64,000 nt of DNA, taken from contig NZ_ANNG01000005.1 in NCBI RefSeq assembly GCF_000466685.1, positions 62,001-126,000 on the forward strand. Reading direction: 5' to 3'. Below the pieces are notes generated by a model, which saw only the letters and a list, made by a program, of their open reading frames with translations, was not told the DNA's origin and did not search any database. The translations under genes and the position numbers were made by a program. Origin of the DNA: Campylobacter concisus UNSWCS (GTDB taxonomy: Bacteria; Campylobacterota; Campylobacteria; Campylobacterales; Campylobacteraceae). Below are positions 1 through 8,370 of this stretch, piece by piece. Position 1 is the first letter of the stretch. Each line of letters opens with the position of its first letter.

Positions 1-2
1 AG

Positions 3-362
3 ATAAAGCCTTACGCGCTTTTAAGCACGCAGATAAATTTCTTGCCAAATATCTTTAGTGCCATCACGCAAAGAGATAGACAAAACCTCTTTGTGGCAAA
101 TTCGCTAAACTCGCTTGATGAGAGTTTTTTAGGTCTTGGAGATCTTTTTGGAGTTGATTTTAGATACTCACAGATCGGCTACTCAAGTGCCTTGGGAGTG
201 GAGTATATCTATACAAATTTCATAAACAAAAGTGCCAGTAAAATTTTTGCTCAGAGGGTTGAGGGCTCGCAAGTTTTATATGATGTAAAAATTTATGATA
301 CAAAAAGCGATCACTTTAATGAGGTAAATTCGCAGGAGCAAAACAGCACAAGCGGAATTTAG
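3..362 (+). CDS. Unidentified protein, C-terminal fragment cut by window edge
   Basis: The frame is open from base 3, so the gene begins upstream of the window; the TTG at 42 is only the first start-like codon inside it. About 119 residues are visible. The fragment alternates hydrophobic and polar residues with many Tyr, Phe and Gly (for example FGVDFRYSQIGYSSALGVEY), which could be beta-strand-rich, and ends in a polar Ser/Gln/Asn tail. I do not recognise the family. It runs convergently into ybgC with 12 bases between the stop codons. Confidence 0.6.
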   Translation: MKPYALLSTQINFLPNIFSAITQRDRQNLFVANSLNSLDESFLGLGDLFGVDFRYSQIGYSSALGVEYIYTNFINKSASKIFAQRVEGSQVLYDVKIYDTKSDHFNEVNSQEQNSTSGI

Positions 363-374
363 CAGTTTTGCTTG

Positions 375-764
375 CTAAAATTTAACCCCATTTATAAAAG
401 CTTTCATGCTCTCATCTATCTTTGCTAGCCTGCCCTCTTTCATAAAAGCTAGCGTGATAGTCGCTTTAAAGAGCACTTTTTCGGCATCTTTTTCTTCAAA
501 TTTATAAATTTCTTGCTCTAAAACAAGGCTTGCCTTTTTAAGCTCTATAAGCTTTGTTCTCACAAAAACCTCATCGCCAAGCACGGCTGAAGCGAGAAAT
601 TTAGCCTCAAGAGCTGAAACTACAAAGTATCCGCCCTCTTTTGTGAAATTTAGCCCAGCCTCAAAAAATGCCTCACTTCTGGCTCGCTCGCAAAATTTAA
701 TATAGTTTGTATGATAGACGATGCCGCCCGCGTCAGTATCTTCGTAATAAATTCTTATCTTCAC
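375..764 (-). CDS. ybgC: YbgC/FcbA-type acyl-CoA thioesterase
   Basis: A hotdog-fold (4HBT) thioesterase of 129 aa, the normal size for YbgC. The N-terminal YEDTDAGGIVYH (residues 7-18) is the family signature and contains the catalytic Asp (D11). Members hydrolyse short- or medium-chain acyl-CoA, and in many proteobacteria sit with the tol-pal genes. No tol-pal genes are visible here; it lies downstream of the ThrE pair on the same strand with a 20-base gap, so it may be the last gene of that run. The family is certain; the physiological substrate is not shown by sequence. Confidence 0.93.
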   Translation of the reverse strand: MKIRIYYEDTDAGGIVYHTNYIKFCERARSEAFFEAGLNFTKEGGYFVVSALEAKFLASAVLGDEVFVRTKLIELKKASLVLEQEIYKFEEKDAEKVLFKATITLAFMKEGRLAKIDESMKAFINGVKF

Positions 765-784
765 AGCAAAGCTCCTTTAAATTT

Positions 785-1300
785 TCATTTGCTCTTACTA
801 GGCTTGCCTTTAGCGCCTCTAGTTATCGTAAGCGACTGATCATAAAACAAGATAAGCACCACCGAAACACCCACACCAAGCGCTAGTGAAACCGTCGTAG
901 TCGTGATGGCATTATCAAAAAATATGATCAAATACTCATTTTTCTTAGCGATGCTTGTCTCATTTAAAAATGAAAAAAGTGCCAAAATGCCTTTATACGC
1001 AAAAACTCCTGGCACCATCGGCAAAAGCGCTGGAAATGCGATGATCTCAGCTGGCACCTTTAGCCGTTTGGCAAAGAGCATGCCTAAAATTCCGCTCATA
1101 AAAGAGACGATGAGCGTTGCGACACTGATGTTAAAAAATCCCATCTGCATGATCCAAAAGCGGCTAGCATGCGCAAATGCAGCGAGCAAAGCGCAAAAGA
1201 TGAGAGTTCTTTTTGGAGGCGAGCTAGCATAGGCAAAGCCCAGCCCAGCCACCGCAGCAAAGCCAGCATCTACAAGCGTTTCACTAAAAAGCTCAAACAT
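785..1300 (-). CDS. Threonine/serine exporter, small subunit (ThrE_2-type)
   Basis: A 171-aa integral membrane protein with about five hydrophobic segments and a basic C-terminal tail (GAKGKPSKSK). It matches the ThrE_2 (DUF3815) half of ThrE-type threonine/serine exporters, including the PALLPMVPGVFAYKG stretch near residues 91-105. Its start overlaps the end of the upstream ThrE-domain gene by 8 bases, so the two are translationally coupled and probably form one transporter split over two polypeptides. The substrate is assumed from the family. Confidence 0.88.
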   Translation of the reverse strand: MFELFSETLVDAGFAAVAGLGFAYASSPPKRTLIFCALLAAFAHASRFWIMQMGFFNISVATLIVSFMSGILGMLFAKRLKVPAEIIAFPALLPMVPGVFAYKGILALFSFLNETSIAKKNEYLIIFFDNAITTTTVSLALGVGVSVVLILFYDQSLTITRGAKGKPSKSK

Positions 1301-2075
1301 TTAATATCTCCGCGCTGCTAAGCGTTAGCGTGATATAGACGCCAACAGCCATGCAAAGTATGAGGATGCCCGTGCTTATGGCTCTACTGATGCCAACAAG
1401 GGTGTTGTCATTTAGGATGTCAAAGACTGAATTTATAAGAAAAACGCCCGGCATCATAAAGAGCACAGACGAGCCTATCGCCACGTCGCTTGTGTGCGTA
1501 AGTCCGTAAGATACGCCAAGATAGGCGATAAATGAGACGACAAAGGATGTCAGGACGTATTGAACCTTTAAATTTACGCCCATTTTTGCAAGGGCAAATT
1601 TAAGAGTGTATCCAAAAAGCGTTGCAAAAAATATGCAAACAACTGAGCCAGCATCGCCTCCAAAAAGTCTGCAAAATGCCGCATTTGCAAGGCTTATCAA
1701 GATAAGCGAGCTAGCAAATTTATTTGCACTGACACTCATCACGCCCTCAAAGCTCTCTTTAGCTTCATCTAAGCTCAAACCCTCATCTAAAATTTGCCAG
1801 CTAAGCGATGATAGCTCAGAAATTCTGTTAAAGCTAACCTGCCCTAGAGGGATCTTTCTCACATAAGTTCGGCGCAATGAGTTATCCTGTGAGTCCATCA
1901 CGCTAATGGTAAAATACTTCACAAAAATGGTCACACTAACGTCATAGCCGTAGTGATTAGCTATGCGGTCGACGCACTTTTCTACGCGCGCAGTGTATGT
2001 GCCAGCACTCACCATCGCTGTCGTGTATTCGGCTAAAAAATTCGTTAAAATTTGGATATCAGGCTTGGCGTTCAT
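1293..2075 (-). CDS. Threonine/serine exporter, large subunit (ThrE/DUF1212-type)
   Basis: A 260-aa protein. Residues 1-115 form a soluble N-terminal portion typical of ThrE (DUF1212), with RVEKCVDRIA and VSVTIFVKYF. The rest is five or so membrane helices ending in ISTGILILCMAVGVYI. In Corynebacterium ThrE one chain carries both halves; here the second half is the next gene, overlapping by 8 bases. It overlaps the upstream DUF4149 gene by 17 bases. Probable role: export of threonine or serine across the inner membrane. Confidence 0.9.
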   Translation of the reverse strand: MNAKPDIQILTNFLAEYTTAMVSAGTYTARVEKCVDRIANHYGYDVSVTIFVKYFTISVMDSQDNSLRRTYVRKIPLGQVSFNRISELSSLSWQILDEGLSLDEAKESFEGVMSVSANKFASSLILISLANAAFCRLFGGDAGSVVCIFFATLFGYTLKFALAKMGVNLKVQYVLTSFVVSFIAYLGVSYGLTHTSDVAIGSSVLFMMPGVFLINSVFDILNDNTLVGISRAISTGILILCMAVGVYITLTLSSAEILNV

Positions 2076-2538
2076 CTTGACTGATCTTAAATTTCACAAA
2101 AAATAAAATGAGCTGCAAAACAAGTATCACTTTCATCACATATTCGCTTGCGCTATGCATCTTGGCAAACTCCGCTGTCTGCGTCGCATCAGCACCTAGG
2201 CTTTGAGCCTGCACGATAAAAGGCGTAAAGATAAAGACAAAGCTAAGCGCTAGGGCTAAGTTTAAAAACGAGAGCATAAACGTGCTAAATTTTAGTGAAA
2301 ATGCAAGCTTTTTTCTTAAATCAAATAGCTCGCTAACTGCCACAAATGCGCTTACAAATAGCAAAACATAGTTAAATTTTAAAAATATCTTTGTCATCAT
2401 CTGTCCGCTCATAAAATGCGTGAGCACCCCCTCGCCTATGATATTTTGTGGGAAAAATATGACTGGTGCGACCAAAATTCCAAGCGTTAGCTCAGTGCCG
2501 ATCACCGCTGCTAATAGTAAAAAATAGATACTTCTCAA
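2059..2538 (-). CDS. DUF4149-type membrane protein
   Basis: A 159-aa protein with four predicted membrane helices (about residues 4-28, 50-70, 80-105 and 135-152). The opening LLLAAVIGTELTLGILVAPVIFF resembles DUF4149 proteins that are common in epsilonproteobacteria; their function is unknown to me. It starts 10 bases after prmC ends and overlaps the ThrE gene by 17 bases, so it belongs to the same leftward transcript. It has no catalytic motif. Confidence 0.75.
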   Translation of the reverse strand: MRSIYFLLLAAVIGTELTLGILVAPVIFFPQNIIGEGVLTHFMSGQMMTKIFLKFNYVLLFVSAFVAVSELFDLRKKLAFSLKFSTFMLSFLNLALALSFVFIFTPFIVQAQSLGADATQTAEFAKMHSASEYVMKVILVLQLILFFVKFKISQDERQA

Positions 2539-2548
2539 TCTCTCTCCT

Positions 2549-3361
2549 TTATAGTTTTAATCTCGCGCAAAAGCCCCTGTCAAAGCCCGCCAAGTCCTTG
2601 TAAAAAGCGCTTTTAAAGCCATTAAATTTTAGCGCCATCTCCATGCTCGCTCTTTGATCATAGCCCATCTCGCAGGCGATATTTTTTATGCAGCGATTTC
2701 TAGCGATAAGGATGATGTTTTTTAAAATTTCATCTCCGACCTCGCCACCAAATAGCGCCTCATGCGGCTCGTTTATCACAAATTTATCAAGTTTATAGTC
2801 TCGCGCGATATATGGTGGGTTTGAGACCAAGATGTCGATACCACCTGAAATTTCATCGATATATGAGCACTTTACAAAGTCGATCTTCTCACTTACATTA
2901 AATTTAAGCGCATTTTTTTTAGCTAGTTTTAGAGCCTTTTCGTTTATATCGGTGGCAACTATTTTAGCGTTTGTTTTAAGGGCAAGCATGACGCTTATTA
3001 TCCCGCTGCCAGTGCCGATCTCAGCGATCTTTGGCGCTTTGTAGCCGCTTGCTATCTCTAGCACTTTATCGACTAAAATTTCAGTCTCAGGACGCGGTAT
3101 CAAAACCCCACTTTCTACCTCAAACTCCAGCCCATAAAAGCCAGCCTTGCCGGTAATGTACTCAAGCGGCTCGTAGTCTTCAAAGCGCTTTACAAGGTCA
3201 AAGTAGCCGCTCTCATTAAATTCGCTCTTTTGGTTTAAAAATATCCACTCAACGCTCACATCAAGGTAGCTCATGAGCAAAATTTTAGCCACCCTGCTTG
3301 GGTTTTCACAAAGCGGCTTTAGCCTTAAATTTGCCTCTTTTAGAGCCTCTTCAACTCTCAT
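2549..3361 (-). CDS. prmC: Release factor glutamine methyltransferase PrmC
   Basis: PrmC (HemK) methylates the Gln of the GGQ motif in RF1 and RF2. The 270-aa length is normal. An N-terminal helical release-factor-binding domain (residues 1-75) is followed by IPRPETE (88-94), the SAM-binding GTGSG (116-120) and the catalytic NPPY (181-184), the signature of N5-glutamine methyltransferases. Its start overlaps the stop of the M48 protease gene by 11 bases, indicating coupling. Function is well supported by the motifs. Confidence 0.95.
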   Translation of the reverse strand: MRVEEALKEANLRLKPLCENPSRVAKILLMSYLDVSVEWIFLNQKSEFNESGYFDLVKRFEDYEPLEYITGKAGFYGLEFEVESGVLIPRPETEILVDKVLEIASGYKAPKIAEIGTGSGIISVMLALKTNAKIVATDINEKALKLAKKNALKFNVSEKIDFVKCSYIDEISGGIDILVSNPPYIARDYKLDKFVINEPHEALFGGEVGDEILKNIILIARNRCIKNIACEMGYDQRASMEMALKFNGFKSAFYKDLAGFDRGFCARLKL

Positions 3362-4553
3362 TTTCTAGCTCATTTATCCGCTCAAAAAGGCTTGGGTGCG
3401 AGTGATAGACAAATGAGTAAAGCCAGTGCGACTTTGGAAATGCTTTGTTTTCGCTGCCAAGCTTGGTTAGGGCGTTTATCATGTCAGTTTTGTTTGAAAT
3501 TTCTTTTGAAAATCTATCTGCGCCAAATTCATTTTTACGGCTAAAATGCGAGATGATCGGCGAGAAAAGAAAGCTAAAAATAGGCGAGAAAAGCACCAAA
3601 AAGATGATGATACTAGCGCCATTTTGCCCTAGTCCTATCGCCTCGTATGCGCTTGCGCCAACGTTTCCAAAGATAAAAAATAGACAAAATAGCATAATGG
3701 CACTTAGAGCTATCATTTTTATGATGTCTTTATGCTTAAAGTGCCCAAGCTCATGCCCCAAAACCGCCACTATCTCCGCGGTGCTTAGCTTTTTTATCAG
3801 CGTGTCAAAAAGCACCACTCGCTTTGTCGCTCCAAGCCCGCCAAAATAGGCGTTTAAGCGGTTGTCGCGCTTGCTAGCATCTATCGTAAAAACGCCGCTA
3901 CTTTTAAAGCCGCATTTTTTAAGCAAACCCTCTATCTTGCCCTTTAGCTCGCCATCTTCAAGCGGCGACATCTTGTTAAAGATAGGCGCAATGAGCGTTG
4001 GATATATCAAATTTATAATTAAAGCGACGCCAAAACTTAGCAAAAACGCCCAAAACCACCAAAAATCCCCAAGAAAATTTATGCAAAGAAGCACGAGCCA
4101 AACGAAGGCCGAGCCAAAAATGAGCATTAGCGCTAGCGACTTTATAGTATCAATCAAAAATATCTTTGCGCTCATATTTGAAAAGCCAAGCTTTTTGTCT
4201 TTTACAAAGCTCTCGTAGATATTTAGCGGCAGATCAAGCAGCGACGAGATCAGCAAAAAGCTCATCACAAAGAGGATATTTTCAAACGTAGTGCCATCTT
4301 TTAGGCAAGCGTTTGAGAGCATTTTTAGCCCAAAGCTTATCCACGCAAAGAAGATAACGGTGTGATAGATGAGGCTAAAAATTTCAAATTTTAGGTTTGT
4401 CACGGCGGCAACTGCGGCGTTTTTGTATTCGCTCGCTTCAAGCACGACTGGCTCTTTTTTGGCCTCAGCTCTTACAAAGTCGATCTGCAAATTCGCCAAA
4501 AAAAGCTTAAAAAGCACATAAAAAATATAGATAAATAAAAGTGTATAAAACAT
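3351..4553 (-). CDS. M48-family membrane metalloprotease (Ste24/CAAX-type)
   Basis: A 400-aa multi-pass protease. The zinc motif HELGH lies at residues 267-271 in VLGHELGHFKHKD, and EFGADRFS about 75 residues later supplies the third ligand region. Several membrane helices precede the catalytic domain (about 1-20, 60-80, 95-115, 135-160 and 170-190) and two follow it, the layout of Ste24/M48A rather than short HtpX. It probably degrades misfolded inner-membrane proteins or processes peptides. It overlaps prmC and starts 8 bases after the WGR-like protein gene ends. Confidence 0.92.
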   Translation of the reverse strand: MFYTLLFIYIFYVLFKLFLANLQIDFVRAEAKKEPVVLEASEYKNAAVAAVTNLKFEIFSLIYHTVIFFAWISFGLKMLSNACLKDGTTFENILFVMSFLLISSLLDLPLNIYESFVKDKKLGFSNMSAKIFLIDTIKSLALMLIFGSAFVWLVLLCINFLGDFWWFWAFLLSFGVALIINLIYPTLIAPIFNKMSPLEDGELKGKIEGLLKKCGFKSSGVFTIDASKRDNRLNAYFGGLGATKRVVLFDTLIKKLSTAEIVAVLGHELGHFKHKDIIKMIALSAIMLFCLFFIFGNVGASAYEAIGLGQNGASIIIFLVLFSPIFSFLFSPIISHFSRKNEFGADRFSKEISNKTDMINALTKLGSENKAFPKSHWLYSFVYHSHPSLFERINELENES

Positions 4554-4561
4554 ATTCTCCC

Positions 4562-5674
4562 TTAAATTTCATAAAGACTAAAGCAGCCATAGTCCGTTCT
4601 AACTGCAAGTTTGCCATCTATAAATTTAGCCTCGCAGCTCTTTACGACGTGATCTAGCGTAAATTCTGCCATCGCATTGCCACTTTTTAGATTGATAGCG
4701 TAGGCCCTGCTTTGATCTATCACCACAAGTTTGCCAGCCTCCGCGCAAAACTCGCTCGCTCTTAGATACTCATCCTTTATCCAAGGCTGCTTTGTCACCT
4801 TTGCGCTCTTTATATCAAGGCAAAATATCTTGTTTTCAAGATATTGCCTAAGCAAAAGCGTGTTTTCGTCTAAAAAGCAAATTTTATCAAGCACGCCAAA
4901 TTCTGCTCTTAGCTCGCTTAAAATTTCACCATTTTTTGCATTTAAAATTTGTAGCTCATTTTCTTTGGTGCAAAGTGCAAGCATGCTAGCATCCGCACTA
5001 AGAGCCGCGCAAAGTATCGGCACGTAGTTTTTTGTGCTGCATTTATACTCGCCAAGCTTTGAAATTTTATCCTCACAAAAGGTAAAAATTTGACCAAACA
5101 TGCCAAAAACTGCCGCATTATTTGCAGAGCAGATAAAGCTTGCTATCTCGCTACTTTTCTTGACATTTTGCTCAGCTAAAATTTCACGAAATTTAGCCCC
5201 ATTTGGCTCAAAAATGTAAATTTCATGATCAAGGTCTAAAAGTAAATTTTCGCTTACATGCTCGGCATGCCACGCAAGCGGCTTTGGCAAGGCGATCTGC
5301 TCTTTTATAGTGCCGCTTCGATCAAGCCTCACCAAAATATCGCTAGGCTTGCCGCCATCTTTTTGACCGCCACTTTTATAAACATAAATTTCATCTCTTA
5401 AGCTGGCAAACGAGAGCGCTCCAGTGTATCCACCGCCGATATAAACGTGCAGGCTCGCTTCACCGGCTTTTGCCTCACTATCTTGCAGAATAAAGCCCTT
5501 TTTTAGGCTCTCCCACTCTTTTTTGACGCAGGCTTTTTTAGCCTCATCACTGCTTGCAAATTCTTTTTTACTCTGCTTTGTTTTAGCGCCTTTTTGGCTC
5601 ACGCTCACTAAGGCTTTATCCTCTACGCTAAGTCTTAGGCGCTCACCGCTACTAAAATTTACAAGCTCACGCAT
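4562..5674 (-). CDS. Hypothetical protein: WGR-like N-terminus plus propeller-like repeats
   Basis: The first ~60 residues (KTKQSKKEFASSDEAKKAC followed by EWESLKKGF) resemble the end of a WGR domain, a small fold often read as nucleic-acid-binding. The rest (about 70-370) consists of short beta-rich units such as YVYKSGG, YIFEPNG and LQILNAKNGEI, suggesting a beta-propeller (WD40/PQQ-like). There is no signal peptide, so it is probably cytoplasmic. It lies between an SNF transporter (3-base gap) and the M48 protease (8-base gap), in one operon. No function can be assigned. Confidence 0.65.
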   Translation of the reverse strand: MRELVNFSSGERLRLSVEDKALVSVSQKGAKTKQSKKEFASSDEAKKACVKKEWESLKKGFILQDSEAKAGEASLHVYIGGGYTGALSFASLRDEIYVYKSGGQKDGGKPSDILVRLDRSGTIKEQIALPKPLAWHAEHVSENLLLDLDHEIYIFEPNGAKFREILAEQNVKKSSEIASFICSANNAAVFGMFGQIFTFCEDKISKLGEYKCSTKNYVPILCAALSADASMLALCTKENELQILNAKNGEILSELRAEFGVLDKICFLDENTLLLRQYLENKIFCLDIKSAKVTKQPWIKDEYLRASEFCAEAGKLVVIDQSRAYAINLKSGNAMAEFTLDHVVKSCEAKFIDGKLAVRTDYGCFSLYEI

Positions 5675-5677
5675 ATT

Positions 5678-7051
5678 TCACTTCAAAAAGTTGTCGTAAA
5701 AACTACTGATAAATAGCACCAAAATGACAAAAGGCACGATAAATTTGATATAGAAAAACCAAATATTTATAAGCTTTGCGTACTTTTCGCTACCTTGCAA
5801 GATCTCTTTTTTTGCTTCATCTTTTAGCACCCAGCCCACAAATATAGCACATCCAAGTGAGGTCAGCACGAAAAATATCGTTGCACTTATCGCGTCGTAT
5901 GCGTCAAAGATATTTTTACCAAAAATGCTCACATGACTTAGTAAATTTGTAGCCATAAGTGAGGGCAAATTCCCAAGCACAAAGATGACGCTAAGCACTA
6001 AAAATATCGCTTTTTTGCGTTTTATCTTAAATTTCTCTTGCAGCGTTGTAATGATCACTTCATATATCGGCAGTGACGTCGTAAGCGCAGCGATCATAAG
6101 AAGCGCGAAAAACGCAACCGCAAAAAATCCGCCAAAAGGCATGTGTGAAAAGACGATCGGAAGCGACTTAAAAACTAGGCTCGGGCCGCTATCTGGTGAG
6201 ACGCCGTAGCTAAAGAGCGACGGAAATATCATAAAGCCAGCAAGCACGGCTATGACGGTGTTTAAGATGCCTGTGATGATAGAAATTTTAACTAAGCCTT
6301 CGTCTTTTTTAACAAAGCTTGAGAGCGTTATCATCACGCCAAATCCAAGCGAAAGCGCAAAGAAAACCTGCCCCAAAACCTCGACAAAAAGCTTTAAGCT
6401 TATCTTTGAAAAATCAGGCGTTAAGTAAAATTTCACACCCTCCATCGCACCCCCAAGCGTGATGTTTTTAGCGATCATGACGAGCATCAAGATAAAAAGA
6501 AGCGGCATTAGGTATTTTGCTGAGCGCTCGATGCCGCCAACTGCGCCTTGCACCAAGATAGCGTAATTAACCAGAACAAAAACAAGGGTCGCAAAGCTGA
6601 TGGCTAGTGGGTTGCTAACGATATTTTGCTCGTAAAATGCGCTAGTTTGCTCAAAGCTCACGATCTGCGAGAGATCAAGCAGGCCAAATGAAATTTGAGC
6701 GATATAGTTTAAGACCCAGCCTCCGATAACCATATAATAAGCCATGATGCCAAATGCGCCAACAAGCCCCATCCAGCCCACTATCTGCCATTTTTTGCTG
6801 ATCTTTTTGCCATTTACTGTGCCACCAAATGCATCGACAGCGTTACATTTTAGGCGCCTGCCGATGGCGTTTTCAACCAAAATCATAGGAATACCAATGA
6901 CTATCATCGCTATGCAAAATACCAAAACATAGGCCCCACCGCCGTTTTGACCGACCAAGTAAGGAAACCGCCACGTCGCGCCAAAGCCGACCGTAGCCCC
7001 TGCAACAGCTAAAATGTATGTAAGTCTTGAACTCCACGATTTTCTATCCAT
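5678..7051 (-). CDS. Sodium-dependent transporter, SNF (NSS) family
   Basis: A 457-aa protein with about 11-12 membrane helices. The helix-1 sequence VGFGATWRFPYLVGQNGGGAY is a near-standard NSS signature (usual GxGNxWRFP; the Asn is Thr here). Members couple sodium to uptake of amino acids or related compounds; the substrate cannot be read from sequence. It is the first gene of a leftward operon and has a TATAAT box upstream (7078-7083). The C-terminus ends directly after the last helix. Confidence 0.92.
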   Translation of the reverse strand: MDRKSWSSRLTYILAVAGATVGFGATWRFPYLVGQNGGGAYVLVFCIAMIVIGIPMILVENAIGRRLKCNAVDAFGGTVNGKKISKKWQIVGWMGLVGAFGIMAYYMVIGGWVLNYIAQISFGLLDLSQIVSFEQTSAFYEQNIVSNPLAISFATLVFVLVNYAILVQGAVGGIERSAKYLMPLLFILMLVMIAKNITLGGAMEGVKFYLTPDFSKISLKLFVEVLGQVFFALSLGFGVMITLSSFVKKDEGLVKISIITGILNTVIAVLAGFMIFPSLFSYGVSPDSGPSLVFKSLPIVFSHMPFGGFFAVAFFALLMIAALTTSLPIYEVIITTLQEKFKIKRKKAIFLVLSVIFVLGNLPSLMATNLLSHVSIFGKNIFDAYDAISATIFFVLTSLGCAIFVGWVLKDEAKKEILQGSEKYAKLINIWFFYIKFIVPFVILVLFISSFYDNFLK

Positions 7052-7077
7052 ATTATCTACCTTTGTGAAAAATTTGG

Positions 7078-7083
7078 ATTATA
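7078..7083 (-). promoter_or_regulatory. -10 box for the SNF transporter operon
   Basis: Read on the minus strand the bases are TATAAT, preceded by a T-rich run, the usual form of Campylobacter sigma-70 promoters, which rely on a strong -10 and periodic T-tracts instead of a -35. It lies about 27 bases before the start codon. Confidence 0.6.
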
Positions 7084-7202
7084 TAAAAAAAATGATTAAA
7101 TTTTGCTAGCAAAAGGCGATGATTGCGTGCAAATTTGACTTTTTGCTAAATTTTAGGACTTTTATGGACGGAATTTATTTTTATTTTTGTGGGTAAATTT
7201 AT

Positions 7203-7655
7203 TCAAAAAGTTTGTTTATCTAAAACGCCAAATTCTACGTATCCCTCCATCGCAATGAGTAATATCCAGCCCTCTTTTGGGCTGTAAAAATAGTGATGTT
7301 GCGCAATATTTTCAACCATAAATTTTAAAAAATCATAAAAGCATTCAGGCGCAAATTTAAGCTCTAGGCTAGTTAGACCATCACCGACGTAGCCTATTTC
7401 GCTGCTTAAAATTTTGCTTTGAATGTCAGTGTGTGAGCTTATAAAATTTTTAATATCAGCAAAATTTTTACAATCAGCCGTTTTGTAATCTTTTAAATTT
7501 TGCAAAAGCGGTTTTGAGCCGACAAAGGTAAAATTTCGCTCTATAAAATTTGCTACATCATCGCTTTTGCGCCATTTTTGACCCAAATTTGACAAAAAAG
7601 CAAGCACCTCATCATCAGCTGGTGTAAAATTTGAAACTGAATTTATCTCGCTCAT
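7203..7655 (-). CDS. Hypothetical protein, 150 aa
   Basis: A soluble protein with no signal peptide or membrane segment and no motif I recognise. It is mildly acidic with a central Cys (YKTADCKNF) and an aromatic C-terminal stretch (HHYFYSPKEGW). The start ATG has a strong AAAGGAG site and a TATAAT box (7699-7704, minus strand), so it is expressed from its own promoter. It lies beside the composite repeat at 7751-8500. Confidence 0.6.
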   Translation of the reverse strand: MSEINSVSNFTPADDEVLAFLSNLGQKWRKSDDVANFIERNFTFVGSKPLLQNLKDYKTADCKNFADIKNFISSHTDIQSKILSSEIGYVGDGLTSLELKFAPECFYDFLKFMVENIAQHHYFYSPKEGWILLIAMEGYVEFGVLDKQTF

Positions 7656-7698
7656 TTGTCTCCTTTTTGTAAAGTCGCTACACCTTTGTAAGAGAGGG

Positions 7699-7704
7699 AT
7701 TATA
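7699..7704 (-). promoter_or_regulatory. -10 box for the 150-aa hypothetical gene
   Basis: TATAAT on the minus strand, about 44 bases upstream of the ATG, in a T-rich context; the ATG is preceded by AAAGGAGAC. Confidence 0.55.
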
Positions 7705-7923
7705 TAAAATTTATGGTGGTTTTATAATTTTTTAGTGGTAGTTAATGAGCAAATTTTAAAATTTCATGGGCGAGTAATTTCGGCTCTAAAATTTGAGCTA
7801 AGCTGTAAGCGAAGCCAAATTTTAGTAGTCAATTCTTAGGGGTGAATGGAATTTTAAAATTTGTGCAATAGTAAATTTCTATTCTTTAAAATACAGACTT
7901 TATTTTTTAGGTTCTTTTATTCA

Positions 7924-8004
7924 AAAGGGAGACAAGGGGACTTGAATTACACTCTGCTTGCAGTTGCGAGCTCGCGAAGCAAAGCCGTCCCCTTATCTCC
8001 CTTT
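7924..8004. repeat. Module B long hairpin, copy 1
   Basis: The arm at 7924-7941 pairs with 7987-8004 over 18 bases with a single mismatch; both arms contain GGGGAC or its complement. The loop holds TGCTT/AAGCA, which can form an inner stem. Copy 2 (8231-8308) is eroded. Copy 3 near 41467-41518 keeps an AAGGGGAC/GTCCCCTT core with a much shorter loop. Confidence 0.8.
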
Positions 8005-8035
8005 AAATCCCACAATCCTCTCGCACGTTAGAGGT

Positions 8036-8063
8036 GCATGCGATAGTGCTTCGCACTGCATGC
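8036..8063. repeat. Module C hairpin, copy 1
   Basis: GCATGC, bulge GAT, AGTGC, loop TTC, GCACT, GCATGC: an 11-pair stem with one 3-base bulge. It is preceded by the smaller hairpin CCTCT...AGAGG (8017-8034) around CGCACGTT, which is identical in the three copies seen. Confidence 0.85.
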
Positions 8064-8341
8064 GTTTTGTTTAGAAAATTCTGACAAATTTTAAAATTTC
8101 ATGAACGAGTAATTTCGGCTCTAAAATTTGAGCTAAGCTGTAAGTGAAGCCAAATTTTAATAGTCAATTCTTGCGAGTGAGTGGAATTTTAAAATTTACA
8201 AGTATAAATTTAGATTTTTGTTTCTCTGTTAAGGGGGAAGAGGCTTGAATTACGGTCTGCTTGCAGTTGCGAGCTTGCGAAGCAAAGCCGTCCCCTTATC
8301 CTCCTTTTTAAATCCCCTAAACCCCTCGCACGTTAGAGGTG

Positions 8342-8370
8342 GCATGCAATGGTGCTGGCGCACCGCATGC
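8342..8370. repeat. Module C hairpin, copy 2
   Basis: The same design with GGTGC/GCACC in the upper stem instead of AGTGC/GCACT: the A-T pair of copy 1 has become G-C through a change on both sides, so pairing is kept. The bulge is AAT. Confidence 0.85.
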
